DNA of 64,000 nt, taken from the NCBI GenBank assembly GCA_018262795.1, contig JADFDM010000013.1:1-64000 (forward strand). The letters are read 5' to 3'. How positions within the stretch are numbered: the stretch's first letter is position 1; the number at the start of each line of letters is the position of its first letter. Positions 1 through 8,315 of this stretch are shown here, piece after piece. The position numbers and the translations under genes were made by a program. This stretch comes from Sphingobacteriales bacterium. GTDB lineage: Bacteria > Bacteroidota > Bacteroidia > Chitinophagales > LD1. The notes beneath the pieces are model-generated. The model was not told the DNA's origin. It worked only from the letters and a program-made list of their open reading frames with translations, and did not search any database.

Positions 1-1550
1 TTCTGTATCGCTACAATGACTTTCGCTATGGAGTCTTCCTTGGCCTTTCGTTCTGCCAATTCTCTCGCCTTTCTTGCAATTTCGTTTTTGACCTTTGCAA
101 TAGAGTCCACTACAAACTGTTTGCGCACCTCGGCTATTACTCTGCTGACAGAATCTTGATAGGCTTTCTTTAAAGCCTGCTCTCTCTGTTGTTTCTCAAC
201 TTCTGCTTTTACGTGAGCAATGGAATCAGTTAGTTTCTTTGCTCGAATGGCTTCAAACACCTTCTCCACGGAGTCTTTGTATGCCTTTTTCACTACCAGT
301 TCTCGTTGGCGTTTTTCCGTTTCTGCTCTTATTCGTATAATGGAGTCTTCGGCAGCCTTCTTCTGAAGCGTTGCCATCACTCTTGCAATTGAATCTTCAC
401 GCCCCTTTTTTTCTGCTAATTGTTGCGCTTCTCTTTCTTGTTTAATCTTTGCTATGGAATCTACAAGATCTAATTGATGTACTTTTTCGTTGATCTTCAC
501 GATGGAATCATCTAACGACTTTTGAGCGGCCAACTTACTTTCAATGTCATGAACATGTGCTTCGGCTGCTGCTCTTAGTTTCTCGAGATCTTCCTGCCGG
601 TTATTGGCTCCTTCATTCACCGGCTCATCTCGAATGATCACTACTTCAAGGTCGTCCTCCTCTTTCCTGTTCTTCTTCTTAGTTGGAGAAGGCCCTATAC
701 TGGTAACCACCGAAGTGTTGTTGTCGCTGCGCTTTTGTTTTCGCTTGATGGCTTCCAAGTCTTTGTTGGCCTTTTCTAATTCAGCTTCCAGTTCTTGGGT
801 TTGGCTTTGCTTTTCCTTCTGTTTTTCCTCTTGTATAAATGGCTGGTGATTGTCCGCTACGATTGCCCCCACTTGTATGACCGGCTTGGTAGAGTCGCTG
901 GCTACCGGATGATAACCCTCTCTGGGGTTGAGATATTTAGAGTTAGGTGGCAAAGCAATATCGAGCCGATAGTCAAGTGGCCGATTAAAACCGATGGTGG
1001 AGACATAAAATGCCGTGTCTTCGTATTTGTTGATAATGCCGGGAGATCGAGCATCAATACTTACGCGGTAATTTGTTTCGTATTCCATTCGGACGTTATA
1101 GTACCCGTCAATGCCGGTGGTGACCCTTTCCTCTTTGCGGGTCATCACATTTTTCACCACAATGGTGGCTCCTTTAATGGGGAAATCCTCTTCCTTGCTT
1201 TTAATTACCCCCAGTAATCTCATCCCGTCCTTTCGCAGCGTAGCGGTTACTTTATTAGGTGTGGCTATTCCTTCCTTATCGGTAGTTATGGTGAAAGCGG
1301 TATCCACATAGCCAGGGAAACTTATTCGAAAGCGATATTTATGATTCTTTGCTGTAGGGAATCGGTAAGAGCCGTCAAAATAACTTTTAACGGTATCAAT
1401 CATTTTTCCGTCTTCTGAAATTTCAATCTTGGCGAGGTACACCGGGGAGACTGTAGTGTCTTGCTTCATCACGTATCCCGTAAACTTTTGCGCGGATATT
1501 CCCGAGCAAACAAATGCCAAAACTCCTAAAAGTGCATACTTAAATTTCAC
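1..1550 (-). CDS. Secreted/envelope protein, N-terminal part (runs off the left edge): regulatory-like beta domains plus repeated coiled coil
   Basis: The reading frame is open from a GTG at 1550 to the window edge (about 516 codons); a stop lies directly upstream, so GTG is the best start. The N-terminus is a clear signal peptide (MKFKYALLGVLAFVCSGISA, then QK). Next come two beta-rich segments resembling carboxypeptidase-regulatory or Cna-B-like domains (roughly residues 22-190). A low-complexity linker rich in K, E and Q follows, then from about residue 348 a charged helix in which an x-D-S-[IV]-x-[KRH]-[VI] motif recurs nine times at alternating spacings of 16 and 24 residues. The C-terminus is missing; in Bacteroidota such proteins may end in an OmpA-like or other anchoring domain, but that cannot be seen here. 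Exported location is well supported. Function unknown. Confidence 0.75.
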   Translation of the reverse strand, partial: MKFKYALLGVLAFVCSGISAQKFTGYVMKQDTTVSPVYLAKIEISEDGKMIDTVKSYFDGSYRFPTAKNHKYRFRISFPGYVDTAFTITTDKEGIATPNKVTATLRKDGMRLLGVIKSKEEDFPIKGATIVVKNVMTRKEERVTTGIDGYYNVRMEYETNYRVSIDARSPGIINKYEDTAFYVSTIGFNRPLDYRLDIALPPNSKYLNPREGYHPVASDSTKPVIQVGAIVADNHQPFIQEEKQKEKQSQTQELEAELEKANKDLEAIKRKQKRSDNNTSVVTSIGPSPTKKKNRKEEDDLEVVIIRDEPVNEGANNRQEDLEKLRAAAEAHVHDIESKLAAQKSLDDSIVKINEKVHQLDLVDSIAKIKQEREAQQLAEKKGREDSIARVMATLQKKAAEDSIIRIRAETEKRQRELVVKKAYKDSVEKVFEAIRAKKLTDSIAHVKAEVEKQQREQALKKAYQDSVSRVIAEVRKQFVVDSIAKVKNEIARKARELAERKAKEDSIAKVIVAIQ

Positions 1551-1566
1551 TCAGTTAAATTATTAA

Positions 1567-1595
1567 AAGACTCTGATTTGCGAAGTCTTAGTTCA
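1567..1595 (-). terminator. Weak hairpin at the end of uvrA
   Basis: AAGACT (1567-1572) and AGTCTT (1584-1589) can pair, overlapping the uvrA stop codon; read on the minus strand the stem is followed by a short T-rich stretch. The stem is short, so termination is uncertain. Confidence 0.3.
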
Positions 1596-4419
1596 GATGC
1601 AATTTAGGTTTCAAATACATAGCTGTATAGGAAGTTTTTACACCGATAATGCCTTCGGGTATTCCTTGATAGACAAGATGCCCACCTTCTTCACCTCCTT
1701 CAGGGCCTAAATCAATCAACCAGTCAGCGCATTTTATCACATCCATATTATGCTCAATCACTATCACCGTATGCCCCGCTTCGATCAACTGATTAAAGGC
1801 GGAAACGAGTTTACTGATGTCGTGAAAGTGAAGCCCTGTGGTAGGCTCATCAAAAATGAAGAGGAGGGGATGAGTGGCCGTGCCACGGGTGAGAAAGGAG
1901 GCTAATTTTACTCGCTGCGCTTCGCCACCGCTGAGTGTTGAACTGGACTGCCCCAATTTCACGTACCCCAAGCCAACACTTTGAAGCGGACTTAGCTTTT
2001 GAATAATGTCGCGATTTTCTTTAAAGAATTCCATCGCTTCATCCACACTCAACTCCAGAATTTCGTAAATATTTTTGTCCTTGTATTGCACTTCGAGTAT
2101 TTCCTCTTTGAATTTTTTACCGTTGCAGGCTTCGCATTTCAGATGCACATCTGCCAAAAACTGCATTTCAACCACTACTTCTCCTTCTCCTTTGCAAGTT
2201 TCACATCGGCCTCCCTCTACGTTAAAAGAAAAATCTTTCGGCAAGTATCCGCGCAATTTTGAGAGTTGTTGTTTGGCAAATAATTCGCGGATGCCGTCAT
2301 AGGCTTTAACATAAGTAACCGGATTAGAACGAGAGCTTCGCCCCAACGGATCCTGGTCAATCATTTCTACGGCAGTAATCCTTTCTAAATCTCCGGACAG
2401 ACCGCGATAGGTTCCGGGCTTTTCGCCTACTCCATCAAACAGGCGCATTAAAGCGGGATACAGTATCTTTTTAATGAGCGTTGTTTTCCCCGAGCCACTG
2501 ACTCCGCTTACTACGGTGAGAGCGTTCAGCGGAAATCGAACATCTATATTTTTCAAATTGTGTTGAGTAGCTCCTTTTAATTCTATCCAGTTAGAGACTT
2601 TTCTTCTTTGTGTGCTGTAGGATATTTCTAACTCTCCTCGCAAATATTTTCCGGTAAGTGTTTTCGCTTTCAAAAGATCTTTTGAAGAGCCATTAAACAT
2701 CACTTCTCCACCAAAAACTCCGGCTTCGGGACCCATGTCAACTACATGGTCGCTGGCTTTCATGATATCCTCATCGTGTTCTACTACCACTACTGTGTTT
2801 CCTAATTGCTGCAAATTTTTCAGTACATGGATAAGCCGTTCCGTGTCTCGCTGATGGAGGCCAATGCTCGGTTCATCCAAAATGTATAAAGAAGAAGTGA
2901 GGTTACTTCCAATAGAACGAGTCAAGTTGATGCGCTGAGTTTCTCCTCCTGAAAGTGTATTTGACAAGCGGTTGAGTGTAAGATAACCCAACCCCACATC
3001 TATCATTATTTTTAAGCGGTTACGCACTTCTGTCAAAATTCTTTCCGCCACTTTACTGTCGGCTCCTTTCAGTTTCAAGTCTTCAAAAAAGACAGTCAAG
3101 TCCTTGATGGGAACCATCAGTAGGTCAGCAATATTTTTTTCGCCTATTAATACATATTGGGCATCCTTTCTGATTCGCGAACCCTTACAATCAGGGCAAG
3201 TCGTTCTTCCGCGATAACGGCTCAGCATCACCCGATACTGAATTTTATAGCTTTTCTCTTCCAAATATTTAAAGAAAGAGTCTAATCCTTTAAAGTAGTC
3301 ATTGCCGGTCCACAGTAACTTTTTTTCTTGCGGGGTTAAATCTTTATAGGCGCGGTGAATTGGGAAGTCAAACATAATTCCCTTTTTAATGAGTGGATAC
3401 ACCCACTCACTCATTTTCTCCCCGTGCCAGGGAGCGATGGCTCCCTCATAAACAGATAGCTCTTTGTCGGGAAAAATCAGGTCTTCATCAATACCCATTA
3501 CCGTGCCGAAACCTTCGCAAGTATTGCAAGCTCCATACGGATTATTAAAGTTGAAGAAGTTGGGCGAAGGCTCTTCAAACAAAATTCCATCGGCTTCAAA
3601 TTGATTGCTAAAAACCTTTTCGCGACCATTGCCGAACTCGATTATACATTCGTGATGCCCTTCACTAAACGCTGTTTGCACACTATCTGCAGCGCGGGAA
3701 TGCAGATCCTCATCTCCGGCTTTTACCACTAAGCGATCTACTAAAACTCTGATAGAGGTATGCTTTAACTTTGCCGTTCCTTTCTCTTCCAGCAACTCCT
3801 CTACTTTGGCCACTTCGCCATCCAACTTAATTCGGGTAAATCCCTTTTGCAATAAAAGCTTCAGATCATCACTAAAACTCTTTTTCACCGTTTCATCAAA
3901 GTAGATAAATATTTTTTCTCCCTCCTCCCGGCTGAAAATAAAGTCCACCACATCGCGTACTTCGTGTTTAGTCACCGGCTCTCCGCTTATCGGGGAATAG
4001 GTCTTCCCAACCCTTGCGAACAAAAGCCGCAGATAATCGTATATCTCGGTAAGTGAGCCAACCGTGGAGCGGGTAGTGCGAGTAGAAACCTTTTGCTCAA
4101 TGGCAATGGCCGGGCAAAGTCCTTTGATGTAATCCACATCGGGCTTGTCCATTCGAGTAAGAAACTGGCGGGCATAAGAGGAAAGTGATTCTACATACCT
4201 TCTTTGTCCTTCGGCATATAAAGTGTCAATGGTGAGAGAAGATTTTCCCGAACCGGAAACACCGGTAATCACGATAAAATTGTTCTTGGGTAATTCCACA
4301 TCCACATTTTTCAAATTATGGACGCGGGCCCCTTTGATAAAAATTTTTGGAGGGGTTGAGATTTTTTTATTTTGATTATTCAATTTAATTTTTTTAACTT
4401 CGGTTTCATAATAAAACAA
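1588..4419 (-). CDS. uvrA: Excinuclease ABC subunit UvrA
   Basis: This is the DNA-damage recognition ATPase of nucleotide excision repair; it dimerises, loads UvrB at lesions and acts in the cytoplasm. It is full length (943 aa). Both ATPase halves are visible: Walker A GVSGSGKSSL near residue 52 and GVSGSGKTTL near 635, with signatures LSGGETQRINL and LSGGEAQRVKLA. Zinc-binding Cys pairs include CPDCKGS in the first half and CETCKGEGE ... CEACNGKK in the second. The start is unclear: the open frame begins with TTG at 4419 and there is no in-frame ATG before the conserved domain. An ATG at 4409 lies in another frame and would join the gene only if the A7 run (T7 at 4389-4395 on the + strand) had one more base. 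A TATTTTTG -7 box lies just upstream. Identity is certain; only the N-terminus is doubtful. Confidence 0.95.
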   Translation of the reverse strand: MFYYETEVKKIKLNNQNKKISTPPKIFIKGARVHNLKNVDVELPKNNFIVITGVSGSGKSSLTIDTLYAEGQRRYVESLSSYARQFLTRMDKPDVDYIKGLCPAIAIEQKVSTRTTRSTVGSLTEIYDYLRLLFARVGKTYSPISGEPVTKHEVRDVVDFIFSREEGEKIFIYFDETVKKSFSDDLKLLLQKGFTRIKLDGEVAKVEELLEEKGTAKLKHTSIRVLVDRLVVKAGDEDLHSRAADSVQTAFSEGHHECIIEFGNGREKVFSNQFEADGILFEEPSPNFFNFNNPYGACNTCEGFGTVMGIDEDLIFPDKELSVYEGAIAPWHGEKMSEWVYPLIKKGIMFDFPIHRAYKDLTPQEKKLLWTGNDYFKGLDSFFKYLEEKSYKIQYRVMLSRYRGRTTCPDCKGSRIRKDAQYVLIGEKNIADLLMVPIKDLTVFFEDLKLKGADSKVAERILTEVRNRLKIMIDVGLGYLTLNRLSNTLSGGETQRINLTRSIGSNLTSSLYILDEPSIGLHQRDTERLIHVLKNLQQLGNTVVVVEHDEDIMKASDHVVDMGPEAGVFGGEVMFNGSSKDLLKAKTLTGKYLRGELEISYSTQRRKVSNWIELKGATQHNLKNIDVRFPLNALTVVSGVSGSGKTTLIKKILYPALMRLFDGVGEKPGTYRGLSGDLERITAVEMIDQDPLGRSSRSNPVTYVKAYDGIRELFAKQQLSKLRGYLPKDFSFNVEGGRCETCKGEGEVVVEMQFLADVHLKCEACNGKKFKEEILEVQYKDKNIYEILELSVDEAMEFFKENRDIIQKLSPLQSVGLGYVKLGQSSSTLSGGEAQRVKLASFLTRGTATHPLLFIFDEPTTGLHFHDISKLVSAFNQLIEAGHTVIVIEHNMDVIKCADWLIDLGPEGGEEGGHLVYQGIPEGIIGVKTSYTAMYLKPKLHLN

Positions 4420-4463
4420 CCACTCTATAGAACAGACCCTCTACATTTAAAATTCAAAGACCA

Positions 4464-4471
4464 CAAAAATA
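4464..4471 (-). promoter_or_regulatory. Candidate -7 box for uvrA
   Basis: On the minus strand the sequence reads TATTTTTG, an exact match to the Bacteroidota TAnnTTTG element. A TTG lies 23 nt further upstream, slightly too far for a good -33. Predicted transcription start is near 4457. Confidence 0.4.
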
Positions 4472-4693
4472 GGTATTAGAGGGTATTTCTACTTCAAATT
4501 TTTATTATCGCTTAGAGCCTTACTCTATCAGTCTGTCGCAGCAAGTTTCTGAAAGGAAACGAAGCAGAGGTTTAATTTGCTTTTCTGAAAAGGATAGCGG
4601 TGACAAACTGATAACCATTTACCAAACCAAAGTTTAAAAGCTATCGAAGACAGTGTTTACGTTTATTATTTTCTAACCTTAAAACGTAAAATT

Positions 4694-5275
4694 ATGCGCA
4701 CTCAAATTTTGAGCGATCAGGAGCTGGTAAACCAGTACCTCGCAGGTAGCGAGATAGCCCTTGAAAAACTTATTCACCGTCATAAGGACAAAATTTATAC
4801 ATCTATTTACTGTACAGTGAAAGATCAGTATCTCGCTGAAGACCTGTTTCAGGAAACGTTCATTAAAGCCATTGATACACTTCGGGCAGGCAAATACAAT
4901 GAGGAAGGAAAATTTGCTCCGTGGGTCATGCGCATTGCCTATAACCTGTGCATTGACCATTTCCGCAAATTGAAGCGGACTCCCGGAGTAGTTACCAGTG
5001 CCGGAGATGATATTTTCAAGTACATGAAATTTGACGATACTCCATTAGAAGAATATCAGGCAGTGGAGAAATTTGAAACTAAGTTGAAGGATTTAATTGA
5101 AAAATTACCTGACGACCAGAAAGAGGTGGTTATTCTTCGTCACTTTTTCAATTTCAGTTTCAGAGAAGTGGCCGAGTACACCAACTCTCCGCTCAACACT
5201 TGTCTGGGCAGAATGAGGTACGCCTTGATTAACCTTCGCAAAATGATGGAAGAACAGAAGATAGCCTTGCGCTAA
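4694..5275 (+). CDS. RNA polymerase sigma factor, sigma-70 family, ECF type
   Basis: A 193-aa protein with the ECF layout: region 2 near residues 25-95 (LAEDLFQETFIKAID, WVMRIAYNLCIDHFRK) and region 4 near 135-185 (LPDDQKEVVILRHFFNFSFREVAEY, quoted in part: LPDDQKEVVILRHF). ECF sigma factors direct core RNA polymerase to a small regulon, often for envelope or extracytoplasmic stress. No anti-sigma gene with a transmembrane segment is next to it; the next gene is a small soluble protein after a strong terminator, so how this sigma factor is controlled is not evident. The 274-bp upstream region contains an imperfect inverted repeat (4526-4613) and a weak TACGTTTA element near 4658. Confidence 0.88.
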   Translation: MRTQILSDQELVNQYLAGSEIALEKLIHRHKDKIYTSIYCTVKDQYLAEDLFQETFIKAIDTLRAGKYNEEGKFAPWVMRIAYNLCIDHFRKLKRTPGVVTSAGDDIFKYMKFDDTPLEEYQAVEKFETKLKDLIEKLPDDQKEVVILRHFFNFSFREVAEYTNSPLNTCLGRMRYALINLRKMMEEQKIALR

Positions 5276-5302
5276 GCATTTAGTTTTTTTTGTTGTTTTA
5301 AG

Positions 5303-5337
5303 AAATCCGCAGTCAACAGACTGCGGATTTTTCGTTT
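5303..5337 (+). terminator. Rho-independent terminator after the ECF sigma gene
   Basis: A perfect 12-bp stem (AAATCCGCAGTC / GACTGCGGATTT) with an AACA loop is followed by a T-rich tail. Confidence 0.85.
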
Positions 5338-5419
5338 TCAATTTTTGCCAATTTTCTTTCTATTTTACACAATAAGCCGGGAAGGATGCGTTTTATAGGG
5401 GCATCAAAAAAATAGAATC

Positions 5420-5656
5420 ATGTTACAATTTTCTACACAAAACCTTTTGACTCTTCACGCTTACGGAGAGACCTCCGAATCTCAAAAACAAACGTTAGTC
5501 GGAGAGATCGCAGCTAACCCTGAACTTCACCAAAACTTAATGGAGCTAATCAAAGCCAAACGACAATTAAACGCGAAGATGATGAGCCCGAGCGAAACCT
5601 CCATTCGTATTATTATGAATCACAGCTACCGAACCGAGCACCTACAGGAAATCTGA
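5420..5656 (+). CDS. Small conserved-looking hypothetical protein (78 aa)
   Basis: The protein is hydrophilic and mostly helical, with no signal peptide or membrane segment. It begins with ATG and lies between two clear terminators, so it is probably its own transcription unit. Its central region (ETSESQKQTLVGEIAANPEL) resembles a short helical bundle such as the N-terminus of some zinc-finger or anti-sigma-like proteins, but there are no Cys or His clusters. The nearby ECF sigma gene suggests, without proof, a regulatory partner. The flanking terminators and coding-like composition support a real gene; the function is not recognised. Confidence 0.6.
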   Translation: MLQFSTQNLLTLHAYGETSESQKQTLVGEIAANPELHQNLMELIKAKRQLNAKMMSPSETSIRIIMNHSYRTEHLQEI

Positions 5657-5679
5657 TTTTCTTCTCCCAACTCTTTTCC

Positions 5680-5712
5680 AAAGGACAGTCTGTTTGTGGA
5701 TTGTCCTTTTTG
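5680..5712 (+). terminator. Terminator after the 78-aa gene
   Basis: An 11-bp stem (AAAGGACAGTC with GGATTGTCCTTT, one G-T pair) is followed by a T run. It separates the small gene from recA. Confidence 0.8.
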
Positions 5713-5842
5713 ATTTTTAGTTCTCTATATGTGCTTTCACTTTTTACTGCGCATATCCATTGCGTTGCCACCTATTTTCTTTGCCACCATTAATCAAAAG
5801 CAAACTCAAAACTATAGCCCAAAAAATAATCGGCTAAAATAC

Positions 5843-5873
5843 TTAGTTCTTTCGGCAAATATTTTTAGGTTTG
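5843..5873 (+). promoter_or_regulatory. Candidate recA promoter
   Basis: TAGGTTTG at 5866-5873 matches the -7 consensus, with TTA at 5843 in the -33 position (20-nt spacing). The predicted start near 5880 gives a leader of about 23 nt to the ATG at 5903 and excludes the longer N-terminal reading. Confidence 0.55.
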
Positions 5874-5902
5874 ATTTAATAACCACTGTTAAAAACAAAA
5901 AC

Positions 5903-6940
5903 ATGAACAAAGCAAGTGACGACAAAAAGGAAAAACTTAAGGCGCTCCAAATAACGCTGGACAAGATAGATAAGACCTACGGCAAAGGCACTATTATGAA
6001 ATTGGGTGATTCCAAAGTATTGGGAGTGGAGTCTATTTCGACCGGCTCATTGGGTCTGGATATTGCCTTGGGAATTGGCGGCTTGCCCAAAGGGCGTGTC
6101 GTAGAAATCTATGGACCGGAGTCATCCGGGAAAACCACGCTGGCAATTCAAGCCATTGCCAACTGTCAAAAGGCGGGGGGAATAGCCGCCTTTATTGATG
6201 CAGAACACGCCTTTGATAAAACCTATGCCGAAAAATTAGGAGTAGATGTAAACAACCTGCTTATATCGCAGCCCGATGATGGAGAGCAGGCTTTAGATAT
6301 TACCGAACACCTGATTCGCTCGGGGGCTGTGGATATTTGTGTGATTGACTCGGTGGCAGCCTTAGTTCCGCGCAGTGAGTTGGAAGGTGAAATGGGCGAA
6401 TCGAAAATGGGCTTACATGCCCGCTTGATGAGTCAGGCACTTCGCAAGCTGACCGGCACCATCAGCAAAACCGGGTGCTGCTGTATTTTCATTAATCAGT
6501 TGCGCGAAAAAATAGGGGTGATGTTTGGCAATCCGGAAACTACCACCGGGGGCAATGCGCTAAAATTCTATGCTTCCGTTCGCTTGGATATTCGCAGAAT
6601 AGGACAAATAAAGGATGGAGATATGATTACCGGCAATCGCACCCGCGTAAAAGTGGTGAAGAACAAGATGGCTCCCCCGTTTAAAACAACTGAGTTTGAC
6701 ATAATGTATGGTGCCGGGGTTTCAAAAACAGGAGAGATCATTGACATGGGAGCTGATCAGGGCGTTTTGCAAAAAAGCGGTTCATGGTATAGCTATGAAG
6801 GTACAAAATTGGGGCAGGGCCGCGACAGTGTGAAACAAATGCTGGATGACAATCCTGGTTTAGCTGCCGAAATCGAAGCCAAGATAAAAGCAAAAGTGAT
6901 GCAGGGGATTGAAGTAGTGAAAGCAGAGCCTGCCGAATAA
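5903..6940 (+). CDS. recA: Recombinase RecA
   Basis: RecA forms filaments on single-stranded DNA, catalyses strand exchange and triggers LexA-type autocleavage. The 345-aa protein has Walker [10 protein letters not shown] and the L1/L2 loop regions ([20 protein letters not shown], 20 residues) plus the normal C-terminal domain. The frame is open further upstream to 5729, but that extension is unlike RecA, is crossed by the predicted promoter, and the ATG at 5903 gives the usual family N-terminus ([16 protein letters not shown]). It is monocistronic, bounded by terminators on both sides. Identity is certain. Confidence 0.97.
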   Translation: MNKASDDKKEKLKALQITLDKIDKTYGKGTIMKLGDSKVLGVESISTGSLGLDIALGIGGLPKGRVVEIYGPESSGKTTLAIQAIANCQKAGGIAAFIDAEHAFDKTYAEKLGVDVNNLLISQPDDGEQALDITEHLIRSGAVDICVIDSVAALVPRSELEGEMGESKMGLHARLMSQALRKLTGTISKTGCCCIFINQLREKIGVMFGNPETTTGGNALKFYASVRLDIRRIGQIKDGDMITGNRTRVKVVKNKMAPPFKTTEFDIMYGAGVSKTGEIIDMGADQGVLQKSGSWYSYEGTKLGQGRDSVKQMLDDNPGLAAEIEAKIKAKVMQGIEVVKAEPAE

Positions 6941-6962
6941 ATTGGGTAGTGTTTTTCTATAC

Positions 6963-6991
6963 AAATCCGTTCTCCGGGACGGATTTTTTTA
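6963..6991 (+). terminator. recA terminator
   Basis: Stem AAATCCGT / ACGGATTT with further weak pairing inside, followed by seven T. Confidence 0.8.
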
Positions 6992-7016
6992 TTTTGTGTA
7001 ACCAAACAATTTAAAC

Positions 7017-8162
7017 ATGAAAACATATTTCTACTCCTTTTTGATTCTGTTTAGCCTATCGGCCTTTGCCGGAACAGAATACACCATGCCCATTAATTTT
7101 GAAAATACAGCTCGCGACTTTGTGGTGCATTTGCCTACCGGCTACACCCCCGGCATGCACTTGCCGGTTGTGTTTAATATGCATGGTTATGGCTCTAATG
7201 CACCACAGCAACTTTTTTACAGCCGAATGGATCTGACAGCCGATGCCAACAATTTTATCTGTGTGTTTCCCGATGGCTTAAACAGTTCATGGAATTCGGG
7301 CTTCGCTCCACCGTATAACTCCTATCCGGATGATGTGGGTTTTGTTTCTAAAATTATTGATACGCTCTATCAGTTGTATGGTATTGATCTGACGCGGGTG
7401 TATGCCTGTGGCATGAGTAACGGAGGTTTCCAAAGTTATCGGATGGCTTGCGATTTGGAAAATCGCATTGCTGCTATTGCTTCTGTTACCGGAACGCTGA
7501 GCGATTTGACCGCACAAAATTGTGCTCTTTCCCGTCACATTCCTATTCTTGAAATTCACGGCACGGCTGATCCTTTGGTTGATTATAACGGCTCTACCGG
7601 TTACTATGCTGTGGAGCAAACCATTAATTTTTGGCTGAATAAAAATCAGTGCAGCACGGTCAGCGATACGGTGTGGGTGCCCAATACCAATACCACCGAT
7701 AGCTCTACCGTGCAGGAAATACGCTACCGCAGTTGTGGCAACGGCACCGAAGTGTGGTTATATAAGGTAATAGGAGGCGGGCATAGTTGGCCGGGGGCTA
7801 CTATTGATTACGTTTATGGCCCTACGAATCGCGACATTAATGCTTCGCAAGAAATTTGGGATTTCTTCAACCGGTTTACTTTAAATGGAGCTGTAGGCAT
7901 TCCCTCGGAGGAATCTCAGCAAGCCGCTATAAAACTATTTCCAAATCCATCGAATGGGAATTGCGAATTGCAAATTGCAGATGGTGGAGGGGATAACCCC
8001 GTAGAAGTTTCGGTGCTGAACACAAGCGGTCAGATCGTGTTACAGCAAAAAATTACCGCTCCCTTTTTTTCCATTCATACTTCCCAATTAGCATCAGGAA
8101 TTTATTTTTTGAAAGCCGAAGGAAAGAGCTTTGCACAAACGCTGCGGTTTATTAAACAATAG
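7017..8162 (+). CDS. Secreted PHB-depolymerase/feruloyl-esterase-like hydrolase with T9SS sorting domain
   Basis: An alpha/beta-hydrolase of the LpqC / poly(3-hydroxybutyrate) depolymerase-like esterase family. It has a signal peptide (MKTYFYSFLILFSLSAFAG), the HGYGSNA oxyanion region, nucleophile elbow CGMSNGG (G-x-S-x-G), an acid in HGTADPLVDY, and the catalytic His in GGGHSWPG. The last 80 or so residues form a type A T9SS sorting domain beginning LFPNPSNGNCELQI and ending in a basic-hydrophobic tail, so the protein is probably exported across the outer membrane and anchored or released. The likely substrates are extracellular esters (acetylated or feruloylated polysaccharide, or polyester); which one cannot be told from sequence. 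It follows the recA terminator and seems to be a single-gene unit. Confidence 0.85.
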   Translation: MKTYFYSFLILFSLSAFAGTEYTMPINFENTARDFVVHLPTGYTPGMHLPVVFNMHGYGSNAPQQLFYSRMDLTADANNFICVFPDGLNSSWNSGFAPPYNSYPDDVGFVSKIIDTLYQLYGIDLTRVYACGMSNGGFQSYRMACDLENRIAAIASVTGTLSDLTAQNCALSRHIPILEIHGTADPLVDYNGSTGYYAVEQTINFWLNKNQCSTVSDTVWVPNTNTTDSSTVQEIRYRSCGNGTEVWLYKVIGGGHSWPGATIDYVYGPTNRDINASQEIWDFFNRFTLNGAVGIPSEESQQAAIKLFPNPSNGNCELQIADGGGDNPVEVSVLNTSGQIVLQQKITAPFFSIHTSQLASGIYFLKAEGKSFAQTLRFIKQ

Positions 8163-8315
8163 CAGTGGTTGTTGATTTGAATATTTTGATGTAAGCTATT
8201 ATCCCAGATTTGCAGTGGGTCGTTTAACCCCAAAGTGCAAACTTTTTTCGGGACGATACAAAATAAAGAAGCCTAACCGAGTCCTTGTATTGTCTGGCAA
8301 ACAAGCACAAATTAA

